The notes under the pieces are model-generated. The model was not told the DNA's origin and ran no database searches. It was given only the letters and a program-made list of their open reading frames with translations. From an uncultured Alphaproteobacteria bacterium (GTDB lineage: Bacteria > Pseudomonadota > Alphaproteobacteria > Rhizobiales > Ancalomicrobiaceae), in contig CALBKH010000109.1 in NCBI GenBank assembly GCA_937892955.1, forward strand, positions 1 through 13,575: a DNA stretch of 13,575 nt. The letters are read 5' to 3'. A program made the translations under genes and the position numbers. Below are positions 1 to 6,470 of the stretch, in pieces. How positions within the stretch are numbered: the first letter of the stretch is position 1; the number at the start of each line of letters is the position of its first letter.

Positions 1-130
1 AATGGCCGCGCAAACAGGCCGGACACATGACTGCTCCCAGTCCCGTCGAACCGAGTGCTCTTTTCCCTTGCAACGCAGGGGCCGTCCACACATGTCGGCC
101 TCGGGTGAGGCGCAGAGTTAAGGTGCATGA
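1..130. other. non-coding leader of the window
   Basis: No credible gene is visible here. The open frame that begins near base 27 runs antisense to hslU, is rich in Ser, Arg and Thr, and resembles no family, so I treat it as a shadow. A single GAGTGCTC octamer at about 53-60 resembles one half of a CIRCE element, but the matching inverted half is absent. The gene to the left of hslU lies outside the window. Confidence 0.5.
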
Positions 131-162
131 GGTGCACCTCGCCTTCGCGAGGCGCACCCTAC
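131..162 (-). repeat. stem-loop repeat copy 1, 3' of hslU
   Basis: A 12-bp stem (131-142 with 147-158, one A:C mismatch) closes on a CTTC loop, four bases past the hslU stop codon. Read on the minus strand it begins GTAGGGTGCGCC and ends GAGGTGCACC. It closely matches the element at 2169-2199 in the opposite orientation, so it looks like a dispersed repeat rather than a dedicated terminator. No clear U-tract follows it on the hslU strand. It may still act as a 3' mRNA-stabilising hairpin, but that is inference. Confidence 0.65.
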
Positions 163-166
163 CTCG

Positions 167-1471
167 TCACAGGATGAACCGGCTGAGATCGGCATTCTTC
201 GCCAGCTCGCCGATGTTCGAGCGTACGTGCGCCGCGTCGATGACGATGGTCTCGCCGGCGCGATCCGGGGCGGTGAAGGAGATCTCGTCGAGGATGCGCT
301 CCATCACCGTCTGGAGACGGCGGGCGCCGATGTTCTCGACCGAACCGTTGATCTCCACCGCCACGGAGGCGATCTCGGCGATGGCGTCGGCCGTCACCTC
401 GAGCGTCACGCCTTCGGTGGCCATCAGCGCCACGTATTGCTTGATCAGGCTCGCCTCGGTGTCGGTGAGGATGCGCTCGAAGTCCTCTTTGGTGAGCGGC
501 TTCAGCTCGACCCGGATCGGCAGGCGGCCCTGCAGCTCGGGCAGCAGATCGGCCGGCGTCGCCACATGGAAGGCGCCGGAGGCGATGAACAGCACATGGT
601 CGGTCTTCACCGGCCCGTATTTGGTCGAGACCGTGGTGCCCTCGATCAGCGGCAGCAGGTCGCGCTGCACGCCCTCGCGGGAGACGTCGGCACCGGCGCG
701 GCCGTCGCGGGCGCAGATCTTGTCGATCTCGTCGAGGAAGACGATGCCGTTCTCCTCGACGGCGCGCACGGCCTCCGCCGTCACCTGCTCCTGATCGACC
801 AGCTTGTCGCTCTCTTCGGCGAGCAGCAGATCGTAGCTGTCGGCGATCAGCACCTTGCGGGTCTTCTTCATGCCGCCGAAGGCCTTGCCGAACATCTCGC
901 CGAGGTTCATCACCCCGATCGAGCCGCCCTGCATGCCCGGCAGGTCGAAGGACGGCATCTGCGGCGCGCTCGACACCTCGACCTCGATCTCCTTGTCGGC
1001 GAGTTCGCCGCGCCTGAGCTTCTGGCGGAACGAGTCGCGGGTCGCCGGCGAGGCCGACTTGCCGACCAGCGCGTCGAGCACCCGCTCCTCCGCCGCCAGT
1101 TCCGCCTTGGCCTTCACCTCCGCCCGCTTGCGGGCCTTGACCAGCCCGATGCCGACCTCGACCAGATCGCGGACGATACTGTCGACGTCGCGGCCGACGT
1201 AGCCGACCTCGGTGAACTTGGTCGCCTCGACCTTGAGGAACGGCGCGTCGGCGAGCTTGGCGAGACGCCGCGAGATCTCGGTCTTGCCGACACCGGTCGG
1301 GCCGATCATCAGGATGTTCTTGGGCAGGACCTCTTCCTTCAGCGGCCCGGAGAGCTGCTGGCGACGCCAACGATTGCGCAGCGCGATGGCCACCGCGCGC
1401 TTGGCGTCCTTCTGGCCGACGATGAAGCGGTCGAGTTCGGAGACGATCTCGCGCGGCGAGAAATCGGTCAT
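167..1471 (-). CDS. hslU: HslU, ATPase/unfoldase subunit of the HslVU protease
   Basis: HslU is the hexameric AAA+ ClpX-family unfoldase that feeds substrates into the HslV peptidase chamber in the cytoplasm. The 434-aa protein has every family landmark. Walker A is GPTGVGKT at residues 57-64, the pore motif GYVG is at 90-93, the inserted I-domain is roughly 110-225, and Walker B VFLDEID is at 244-250. The C-terminus DLSRFIL is the conserved tail that docks into HslV, so the gene is complete. The start ATG is preceded by GAGGA seven bases upstream. It follows hslV after a 19-bp gap on the same strand, so the two genes are almost certainly co-transcribed. Length is normal for the family (about 435-445 aa). 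Nothing looks degraded. Confidence 0.98.
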   Translation of the reverse strand: MTDFSPREIVSELDRFIVGQKDAKRAVAIALRNRWRRQQLSGPLKEEVLPKNILMIGPTGVGKTEISRRLAKLADAPFLKVEATKFTEVGYVGRDVDSIVRDLVEVGIGLVKARKRAEVKAKAELAAEERVLDALVGKSASPATRDSFRQKLRRGELADKEIEVEVSSAPQMPSFDLPGMQGGSIGVMNLGEMFGKAFGGMKKTRKVLIADSYDLLLAEESDKLVDQEQVTAEAVRAVEENGIVFLDEIDKICARDGRAGADVSREGVQRDLLPLIEGTTVSTKYGPVKTDHVLFIASGAFHVATPADLLPELQGRLPIRVELKPLTKEDFERILTDTEASLIKQYVALMATEGVTLEVTADAIAEIASVAVEINGSVENIGARRLQTVMERILDEISFTAPDRAGETIVIDAAHVRSNIGELAKNADLSRFIL

Positions 1472-1490
1472 GGTCGGGTCCTCGGAGGTG

Positions 1491-2075
1491 TCAGGGCGAA
1501 ACGGCGGCCGGTCGGGCGCCGAGGCTCTCCACCACGACGTTGTGGTTGGTGTAGACGCAGATGTCGGCGGCGATCTTCATGGCGCGGCGGGCGATCGCCT
1601 CGGCGTCGAGATCCTGGTCGATCAGCGCCTTGGCCGCGGCCAGCGCGAAGGAGCCGCCCGAGCCGATGCCGGCCACCCCGTCCTCCGGCTCCAGCACGTC
1701 GCCGGTGCCGGTCAGCACCAGCGTCGTCGTGGCGTCGGCGACGATCATCATCGCCTCGAGGCGGCGCAGATAGCGGTCGGTGCGCCAGTCCTTGGCGAGT
1801 TCGACGCAGGCGCGGGTGAGCTGACCCGGGTATTGCTCGAGCTTCTTCTCCAGCCGTTCGAACAAGGTGAAGGCGTCCGCCGTGGCCCCGGCGAAGCCGC
1901 CGATGACGTCGCCGCGGCCGATCGGCCGGACCTTGCGCGCCGAGTGTTTGATCACCGTCGCGCCCAGCGTCACCTGCCCGTCGCCGGCGACGACGACGCG
2001 CCCGCCCTTGCGCACCGCCAGGATGGTGGTGCCGTGCCAGGATTCGGGGCCGGAGGCCGTGGGGGTGCTGGACAT
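1491..2075 (-). CDS. hslV: HslV, proteolytic subunit of the HslVU protease
   Basis: HslV is the threonine peptidase of the bacterial proteasome-like HslVU complex and forms a double hexameric ring. The 194-aa protein contains HGTTI, so the mature enzyme should begin at Thr16 after autoprocessing. AGDGQVTLG follows at about 29-37, and GSGGSFALAAAKAL is the usual core motif. The frame stays open far upstream, but only this ATG gives a normal HslV N-terminus, and GGAG lies about six bases before it. The 15-residue leader is longer than the single Met of the E. coli protein, but alphaproteobacterial HslVs commonly carry such a short pro-segment. The gene lies 19 bp upstream of hslU and 134 bp downstream of hrcA on the same strand. 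Confidence 0.97.
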   Translation of the reverse strand: MSSTPTASGPESWHGTTILAVRKGGRVVVAGDGQVTLGATVIKHSARKVRPIGRGDVIGGFAGATADAFTLFERLEKKLEQYPGQLTRACVELAKDWRTDRYLRRLEAMMIVADATTTLVLTGTGDVLEPEDGVAGIGSGGSFALAAAKALIDQDLDAEAIARRAMKIAADICVYTNHNVVVESLGARPAAVSP

Positions 2076-2119
2076 GGGAGGGCTCCGAAAGGCTGGGCCG
2101 CAGCGGCCGAGGTCGTCCA

Positions 2120-2147
2120 CATGTAGGCATGACCGAGGCGGATGCAA
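2120..2147 (-). promoter_or_regulatory. candidate promoter of hslVU
   Basis: On the minus strand TTGCAT (2142-2147) and TACATG (2120-2125) are separated by 16 bp and lie about 45 bp upstream of the hslV ATG. The pair resembles a sigma70- or RpoH-like promoter. RpoH control would be expected for hslVU in many proteobacteria, but the match is loose and the assignment is inference. Confidence 0.3.
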
Positions 2148-2168
2148 ATGGCGGCGAAGGCGGGCTCC

Positions 2169-2199
2169 GTAGGATGCGCCGAGCGAAGCGAGGCGCACC
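2169..2199 (+). repeat. stem-loop repeat copy 2, between hrcA and hslV
   Basis: Starts GTAGGATGCGCC and ends GAGGCGCACC, with a GCGAAG core. It aligns along its whole length with the minus-strand reading of 131-162, apart from a few substitutions and one indel. The TGCGCC/GGCGCA arms can pair, but the stem is less perfect than in copy 1. It lies ten bases past the hrcA stop codon. Together the two copies flank hslVU in opposite orientations. Confidence 0.6.
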
Positions 2200-2209
2200 G
2201 TCTGCGCCG

Positions 2210-3283
2210 TCACCCCAAGAGCCGGCTCACCAGCTTCGCCGTGTAGTCGACCATCGGCACGATGCGGCCGTAGTTGAGGCGGGTCGGGCCGATGACGCCG
2301 AGGACGCCGACCACCCGCTGGTCCTTGTCGCGATAGGGCGAGACCACCAGCGACGAGCCGGAGAGCGAGAACAGCTTCGATTCCGAGCCGATGAAGACGC
2401 GCACCCCGTCGCCGCGCTCGGCGTCGCCGAGCAGCTCGACGAGGTTCTTGTTGCGCTCGAGATCGTCGAAGAGCAGGCGGATGCGCTCGAGATCCTCCGC
2501 CGCCTTCAGATCCTCGAGCAGATTGGCCCGGCCGCGCACGATGAGCTGCTGCGGTCGCCCCTCGGTCGCCCCGGCCCAGCTGGCGAGGCCCGCCTCCACC
2601 ACCCGGTCGGTCAGCTGATCGAGCTCCGCCTGCCGTTCGGCGGCGAGGCGCTCGAGCTGGGCCCGCGCCTCCGCCAGCGTCCGCCCGCGGATGTGGGTGT
2701 TGAGGAAGTTCGCCGCCTCCTGCAGCGCCGAGGGCGGCAGGCCGATCGGCAGGTCGATCAACCGGTTCTCCACCGCCCCGTCCTCGCCGACCAGCACGAC
2801 GAGGCCCTTGGTCGGCTCCAGCCAGACGAATTCGATGTGTTTGAGCTTGAGGTCGCTGGTGTGCGCCAGCACCACCCCGGCGCCGCGCGACAGGCCGGAG
2901 AGCATCTGGCTCGCTTCGGTCAGCACCTGCTCCGGTGAACGGCCGGAGGCGGCGATCTCGGCTTCGATGCGCCGGCGCTCGTCGTCGCCGAGATCGCCGA
3001 TCTCCAGGAGCGCATCGACGAAGAAACGCAGGCCCCGGTCGGTCGGCAGCCGGCCGGCGGAGGTGTGGGGCGCATAGATGAGGCCGGCGTCCTCGAGATC
3101 GGCCATGACGTTGCGCACCGAGGCCGGCGACAGGGTGCGCGACAGCAGCCGCGCCACGTTGCGTGAGCCGACCGGCTCGCCACTGTCGAGATAGCCCTCG
3201 ACGATGCGCCGGAAGATCTCGCGCGAACGCTCGTCGAGTTGGGCGAGACCGCCGGGGGCGGTCGGGGGTGGCAAGGGCGCCAT
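2210..3283 (-). CDS. hrcA: HrcA, heat-inducible transcription repressor
   Basis: HrcA is the repressor that binds CIRCE operators, typically upstream of groESL, and is assisted by GroEL. The 357-aa length is normal. An N-terminal winged helix spans about residues 17-85, with SREIFRRIVEGYLDSGEPVGS and the signature segment from SPASVRN through PHTSAGRLPT into GLRFFVD. The C-terminal part ends near the usual VDYTAKLVSRLLG. The ATG has no strong Shine-Dalgarno sequence, but it gives the expected N-terminus. The gene is divergent from rph, a common alphaproteobacterial arrangement. In many relatives grpE follows hrcA; here hslVU follows instead. No CIRCE element was seen in this window, so its targets lie elsewhere. 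Confidence 0.96.
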   Translation of the reverse strand: MAPLPPPTAPGGLAQLDERSREIFRRIVEGYLDSGEPVGSRNVARLLSRTLSPASVRNVMADLEDAGLIYAPHTSAGRLPTDRGLRFFVDALLEIGDLGDDERRRIEAEIAASGRSPEQVLTEASQMLSGLSRGAGVVLAHTSDLKLKHIEFVWLEPTKGLVVLVGEDGAVENRLIDLPIGLPPSALQEAANFLNTHIRGRTLAEARAQLERLAAERQAELDQLTDRVVEAGLASWAGATEGRPQQLIVRGRANLLEDLKAAEDLERIRLLFDDLERNKNLVELLGDAERGDGVRVFIGSESKLFSLSGSSLVVSPYRDKDQRVVGVLGVIGPTRLNYGRIVPMVDYTAKLVSRLLG

Positions 3284-3453
3284 GGCGTCGGTCGTCGGTC
3301 CGGTAACGGAGGATGTCGCCCGAGCAAACCATGCGCGCGCCGCGGATTCAATCGACCGCGTGGCGACCGCGACCCCGTCGCCCTTTACGGGCGGGCGCCG
3401 GCGGGCTAGGGGGTAGGGGACTTCCCCGAGACCCTGCCGGAGCCCACGACACC
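3284..3453. promoter_or_regulatory. divergent hrcA/rph promoter region
   Basis: These 170 bp separate the start codons of two divergent genes and must contain both promoters. Towards rph, TTTACG (3384-3389) and TAGGGG (from 3407) have 17-bp spacing. Towards hrcA, TTGAAT (minus strand, 3346-3351) lies 17 bp from TTTGCT (3323-3328). Both are weak matches. GGAG at 3439-3442 is a plausible, slightly distant ribosome-binding site for rph. No CIRCE-type inverted repeat is present, so there is no sign of HrcA autoregulation here. Confidence 0.4.
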
Positions 3454-4167
3454 ATGCGTCCTTCCAAGCGCGCCGCCGACGAATTGAGACCCGTGACGCT
3501 GGAGCGCGGGGTGGCCAAGCATGCGGAAGGCTCCTGCCTGGTGAAGTTCGGCGATACCCACGTGCTGTGCACCGCGAGCCTCGAGGAGAACGTCCCCGGC
3601 TGGCTGCGCGGCCAGCGTCGCGGTTGGGTGACGGCCGAATACGGCATGCTGCCGCGCGCCACCCACGACCGCATGCGTCGCGAGGTCAATTCCGGTAAGC
3701 CCTCCGGCCGCACCCACGAGATCCAGCGGCTGATCGGCCGGTCGTTGCGCGCCGTCGTCGATCTCCAGGCGCTCGGCGAGCGCCAGATCACCGTCGACTG
3801 CGACGTCATCCAGGCCGATGGTGGCACCCGCACCGCCTCGATCACCGGCGCCTGGGTCGCCCTCAACGATTGCCTGGAGTGGATGAAGGCGCGCGACATG
3901 GTCAAGGCGCCGGTGCTCAAGGACCACATCGCCGCCGTCTCCTGCGGCATCTGGAAGGGCGTGCCGGTCCTCGACCTCGACTACGCCGAGGATTCGGTCG
4001 CCGAGACCGACGCCAATTTCGTCATGACCGGGTCCGGCGGCATCGTCGAGATCCAGGGCACCGCCGAAGGCCGTCCCTTCACCGAGGAACAGCTCCAGGC
4101 GCTCCTCGATCTCGCCAAGACCGGCATCGGTAAGCTGATCGATCTGCAGAAGATGGTGGTTCTCTGA
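3454..4167 (+). CDS. rph: RNase PH
   Basis: RNase PH is a phosphate-dependent 3' to 5' exoribonuclease that trims tRNA 3' ends and forms a cytoplasmic hexamer. The 237-aa product has the usual length and motifs: RPVTLERG near the N-terminus, TAEYGMLPRATHDR, then SGRTHEIQRLIGRSLRAVVD, the DCDVIQADGGTRTASITGA block, and the acidic active-site stretch DLDYAEDS at 174-181 followed by GIVEIQGTAEG. The frame is open further upstream, but RNase PH proteins begin at MRPSKR-like sequences, so the ATG at 3454 is chosen. It is the first gene of a plus-strand run with rdgB, whose start lies 14 bp downstream. Confidence 0.97.
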   Translation: MRPSKRAADELRPVTLERGVAKHAEGSCLVKFGDTHVLCTASLEENVPGWLRGQRRGWVTAEYGMLPRATHDRMRREVNSGKPSGRTHEIQRLIGRSLRAVVDLQALGERQITVDCDVIQADGGTRTASITGAWVALNDCLEWMKARDMVKAPVLKDHIAAVSCGIWKGVPVLDLDYAEDSVAETDANFVMTGSGGIVEIQGTAEGRPFTEEQLQALLDLAKTGIGKLIDLQKMVVL

Positions 4168-4171
4168 GAAT

Positions 4172-4176
4172 GGAGG
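4172..4176 (+). promoter_or_regulatory. ribosome-binding site that decides the rdgB start
   Basis: GGAGG lies five bases before the ATG at 4182. It overlaps the alternative in-frame ATG at 4170, which has no comparable site, so 4182 is the preferred start. Confidence 0.7.
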
Positions 4177-4181
4177 AGGCC

Positions 4182-4805
4182 ATGGCCGAACGGCGTCTCG
4201 AAGGCGGCAAGATCGTCGTCGCCACCCACAACAAGGGGAAGCTCGCCGAGATCCGCGATCTGATCGCGCCGCACGGCATCGAGGCGGTGTCGGCCGGCGA
4301 GCTCGATCTGCCCGAACCGGAGGAGACCGGCGAGACCTTCGAGGCCAACGCCGCGATCAAGGCGCTCGCCGCCGCGACCGCCTCCGGCCTGCCCGCCCTC
4401 GCCGACGACAGTGGTCTCTGCGTCGCGGCACTCGGCGGCCAGCCCGGCGTCCATTCCGCCCGCTGGGCCGGAGAGGACAAGGACTTCGCCCGCGCCATGC
4501 GCAACATCGAGGAACTGCTCGCCGACGGCGGCACCGGCGATCGCCGCGCCCACTTCGTCGCCGCCCTCTGCCTCGCCTGGCCCGACGGCCACACCGAGAC
4601 GGTGCGCGGCGAGGTGCACGGCACCCTCGTCTGGCCGCCGCGCGGCACCCTCGGCTTCGGCTACGATCCGATCTTCCTGCCCGAGGGCGAGACCCGCACC
4701 TTCGGCGAGATGAGCGCCGGGGAGAAACACGGCTTGAAGCCCGGCGAAGAAGGCCTGTCGCACCGTGCCCGCGCCTTCTCGCTCTTCGCCAGGAAGTGCC
4801 TCTGA
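4182..4805 (+). CDS. rdgB: RdgB/HAM1-type dITP/XTP pyrophosphatase
   Basis: This enzyme hydrolyses non-canonical purine nucleoside triphosphates (ITP, dITP, XTP) to monophosphates plus pyrophosphate, cleaning the nucleotide pool. The 207-aa protein shows the family landmarks: ATHNKGK at 14-20 (the T-x-N-x-x-K substrate motif), catalytic ADDSGL around Asp75-Asp76, GFGYDPIFLP, and SHR at 193-195 for base recognition. An ATG four codons upstream (4170) is possible but lacks its own ribosome-binding site. It directly follows rph and is probably co-transcribed with it. Its stop codon overlaps the first base of a perfect 16-bp inverted repeat, so its mRNA may end there or be protected there. Confidence 0.96.
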   Translation: MAERRLEGGKIVVATHNKGKLAEIRDLIAPHGIEAVSAGELDLPEPEETGETFEANAAIKALAAATASGLPALADDSGLCVAALGGQPGVHSARWAGEDKDFARAMRNIEELLADGGTGDRRAHFVAALCLAWPDGHTETVRGEVHGTLVWPPRGTLGFGYDPIFLPEGETRTFGEMSAGEKHGLKPGEEGLSHRARAFSLFARKCL

Positions 4806-4840
4806 TACGGAATTCGGATGAGACCATCCGAATTCCGTAT
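4805..4840. repeat. perfect 16-bp inverted repeat at the rdgB stop
   Basis: The left arm ATACGGAATTCGGATG (4805-4820) and right arm CATCCGAATTCCGTAT (4825-4840) are exact reverse complements around an AGAC tetraloop. The left arm begins on the last base of the rdgB stop codon. There is no run of T after it, so it is not a textbook intrinsic terminator. It could still terminate weakly, block 3' exonucleases, or be a protein-binding palindrome. Confidence 0.75.
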
Positions 4841-4845
4841 TCCGT

Positions 4846-4885
4846 TCGTCGAAAAATCCCTGTCCGAACAAAGGATTTTAGACGA
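4846..4885. repeat. second inverted repeat in the rdgB-hemW gap
   Basis: TCGTC (4846-4850) and AAAATCC (4853-4859) pair with GGATTTT (4873-4879) and GACGA (4881-4885), giving about 12 bp with a small bulge and a 13-base loop. It follows the first inverted repeat after five bases. The AT-rich stem stands out in this GC-rich window. Confidence 0.55.
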
Positions 4886-4887
4886 GT

Positions 4888-4920
4888 GGATCCGGCGTCG
4901 CGAAGCGATCGGCCGGATCC
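4888..4920. repeat. third inverted repeat in the rdgB-hemW gap
   Basis: GGATCCGGC (4888-4896) pairs exactly with GCCGGATCC (4912-4920). Inside, TCGC-GAA-GCGA (4898-4908) can form a second short stem, giving one extended hairpin. It starts two bases after the second inverted repeat and ends almost 100 bp before the hemW start. Confidence 0.6.
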
Positions 4921-5003
4921 CGTATGATCGAAAGCGCGCTCCCCGCGGTTTCGACGACCGAGACGAAGAACGAACCGCCGGGCGAACCGGACGGCGCCGC
5001 ATC

Positions 5004-5010
5004 AGGAGGA
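5004..5010 (+). promoter_or_regulatory. ribosome-binding site that decides the hemW start
   Basis: AGGAGGA lies six bases before the ATG at 5017 and is the best Shine-Dalgarno match in the region. It favours this start over the in-frame ATG 31 codons upstream at 4924, whose extra residues are of low complexity and not HemW-like. Confidence 0.75.
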
Positions 5011-5016
5011 TGGCCC

Positions 5017-6183
5017 ATGACCATGCCGGAGCCGGGGTTCGGCATCTACGTGCACTGGCCGTTCTGCGCCGCCAAGTGTCCCTATTGCGACTTCAATTCC
5101 CACGTCCGCCACACGCCCGTGGATCAGACGCGCTTCGCCGCGGCGCTCGCCACGGAACTCGGCCATTTCGCCGCCCGCGCCCCGGGCCGCACCGTCTCCT
5201 CGATCTTCTTCGGCGGCGGCACCCCGTCGCTGATGGAGGCGAAGACCGTCGGAACCGTTCTCGATGCGGTGGCGAAGCACTGGACGATCGCCGGCGGCGT
5301 CGAGGTCACGCTCGAGGCCAATCCCGGCAGCGCCGAAGCGACGCGCTTCGCCGGCTATCGTGCCGCTGGCGTCAACCGCCTCTCCCTCGGCGTCCAGGCG
5401 CTGAACGATCGCGATCTGAAACGTCTCGGCCGCATCCACGACGTCGCCGAGGCGATCGGCGCCATCGATCTGGCGCGCCGCACCTTCGATCGCCTGTCCT
5501 TCGACCTCATCTACGCTCGCCCCGACCAGACGGTGGCGGAGTGGGAGGCGGAGCTGAAGGCGGCGGTCGACCTCGCCGCCGACCACATCTCGGTCTACCA
5601 GCTGACCATCGAGGAGGAGACCCGCTTCGCCGATCTCTACCACGCCGGCAAGCTGATCGTTCCCGACGCCGATCTCGGCGCCGATCTCTACGAGGCGACC
5701 CACCGGGTGCTCGATGCCGCCGGTCTGCCGGCCTACGAGATCTCCAACCACGCCGCCCCCGGCGCGGAATGCCGCCACAACCTCGTCTACTGGCGTTACG
5801 GCGAATATGTCGGCGTCGGCGCCGGCGCCCACGGCCGCCTCGTCCACGGCGAGGGCCGGCACGCCACCGCGACCGAGAAGAACCCGGAGAAGTGGCTGCG
5901 CCTCGTCGAGGCCCACGGCCACGGCCTGATCGCCGACGACGTCCTCACCTTTGAGGAACAGGGCGACGAATATCTGCTGATGGGCCTGCGCCTGAAGGAG
6001 GGGATCGATCTCGACCGCTGGGAGGAGATCTCCGGCCGGGTGCTCGATCCGAAACGCCTCGCCGACCTCGAGGCGAACGGCATGATCGCGCCGATCATCG
6101 ACGCGAACGGCCGGCGCCGGGTGCGCGCCACCCTCGCCGGCTTCGAGGTGCTCGACGCGGTGGTCGCCGATCTGGCGGCGTGA
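5017..6183 (+). CDS. hemW: HemW, radical-SAM heme chaperone
   Basis: HemW is the HemN-like radical-SAM protein that binds heme and delivers it to respiratory hemoproteins. It is often mis-annotated as oxygen-independent coproporphyrinogen oxidase. In this 388-aa protein the cluster motif is C17-x3-C21-x2-C24 followed by DF. That is the HemW pattern; true HemN has an additional Cys two residues later. GGGTPSLM gives the SAM-binding glycine segment, LEANPG follows, and HNLVYW at 254-259 is the conserved HNxxYW motif of HemW. A HemN_C-like domain occupies the last part. Because of the cluster motif and HNxxYW I favour heme chaperone over dehydrogenase. It follows rph-rdgB in the usual order, but after an unusually long 211-bp gap. 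Confidence 0.95.
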   Translation: MTMPEPGFGIYVHWPFCAAKCPYCDFNSHVRHTPVDQTRFAAALATELGHFAARAPGRTVSSIFFGGGTPSLMEAKTVGTVLDAVAKHWTIAGGVEVTLEANPGSAEATRFAGYRAAGVNRLSLGVQALNDRDLKRLGRIHDVAEAIGAIDLARRTFDRLSFDLIYARPDQTVAEWEAELKAAVDLAADHISVYQLTIEEETRFADLYHAGKLIVPDADLGADLYEATHRVLDAAGLPAYEISNHAAPGAECRHNLVYWRYGEYVGVGAGAHGRLVHGEGRHATATEKNPEKWLRLVEAHGHGLIADDVLTFEEQGDEYLLMGLRLKEGIDLDRWEEISGRVLDPKRLADLEANGMIAPIIDANGRRRVRATLAGFEVLDAVVADLAA

Positions 6184-6196
6184 GCGGCTCGCCGCC
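6174..6196 (+). terminator. hairpin spanning the hemW stop
   Basis: GGCGGCG (6174-6180) pairs with CGCCGCC (6190-6196) across a nine-base loop that contains the hemW stop codon. No T-tract follows. It may help end the hemW transcript, but GC-rich chance pairing is quite possible. Confidence 0.25.
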
Positions 6197-6278
6197 TCGC
6201 ACCGGCTCGGTGGGGCCGACGGAGCCATGAAGGCCGCCCCTCCCCGAGGCGGTCGACGGGACACGCTTCACCTTTCCT

Positions 6279-6365
6279 CGTCATTGCCGGGCTCGACCCG
6301 GCAACCCATGGGCCGCAGCCGCAGGGAAACGCCGCCGGGTCGCCGGGTCGAGCCCGGCGATGACG
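6279..6365. repeat. Rhizobiales-type palindromic repeat (REP-like)
   Basis: Two 23-base arms (6279-6301 and 6343-6365) are reverse complements except for one position, which can still form a G:U wobble. Each arm holds its own smaller palindrome, CCGGG and CCCGG around a CTCGA centre. CGTCATTGCCGGGCTCGA leads the left arm, and TCGAGCCCGGCGATGACG closes the right arm. The 41-base spacer starts with CAACCCATGGG. From memory, near-identical palindromes are dispersed in large numbers between genes in Rhizobiales. It sits between hemW and the 3' end of the FAH-family gene. Function is unknown; such elements often act as 3' mRNA structures or as non-autonomous repeats. Confidence 0.8.
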
Positions 6366-6440
6366 GGGCGAGGGTGTGCCCGACGACGGAGGCCGTCCGG
6401 TTCGGCCGTGCGCCGGGAGAGCCGATCAGGGTTCGTTTCC

Positions 6441-6460
6441 GGCGGCGGAGTCCCGCCGCC
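6441..6460 (-). terminator. hairpin 3' of the FAH-family gene
   Basis: GGCGGCGG (6441-6448) and CCGCCGCC (6453-6460) form a perfect 8-bp stem with a four-base loop, ten bases past the stop codon of the minus-strand FAH gene. The minus-strand sequence after it (GGAAACGAAC) has no T-run, so terminator activity is uncertain. Confidence 0.35.
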
Positions 6461-6470
6461 ATTCTCCGCC

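Noticed and set aside
53..60. GAGTGCTC as a CIRCE element for HrcA
   Set aside because: Only one half-site is present. The inverted TTAGCACTC half at nine-base spacing is missing.
227..1819. 530-codon plus-strand open frame opposite hslU and hslV
   Set aside because: It is antisense to two unmistakable genes. Its composition (runs of His, Asp, Gly, Leu and Arg) is what a GC-rich gene gives in the opposite frame, and no family motif is visible.
1491..3332. 613-codon minus-strand frame that would fuse a long N-terminal region to HslV
   Set aside because: Only the last 194 codons are HslV. The rest is an out-of-frame reading of hrcA, and a normal start with a ribosome-binding site exists at 2075.
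3313..3453. N-terminal extension of RNase PH from the upstream in-frame ATG
   Set aside because: The added residues are Arg/Pro-rich and overlap the divergent promoter region. RNase PH proteins start at the MRPSKR-like sequence found at 3454.
4805..4920. Remnant of an insertion sequence or CRISPR repeats
   Set aside because: The three inverted repeats differ from each other in sequence, have no regular spacing, no target-site duplication and no transposase fragment.
4924..5016. 31-codon N-terminal extension of HemW
   Set aside because: The extension has no HemW-like sequence, and a strong AGGAGGA site lies just before the ATG at 5017.
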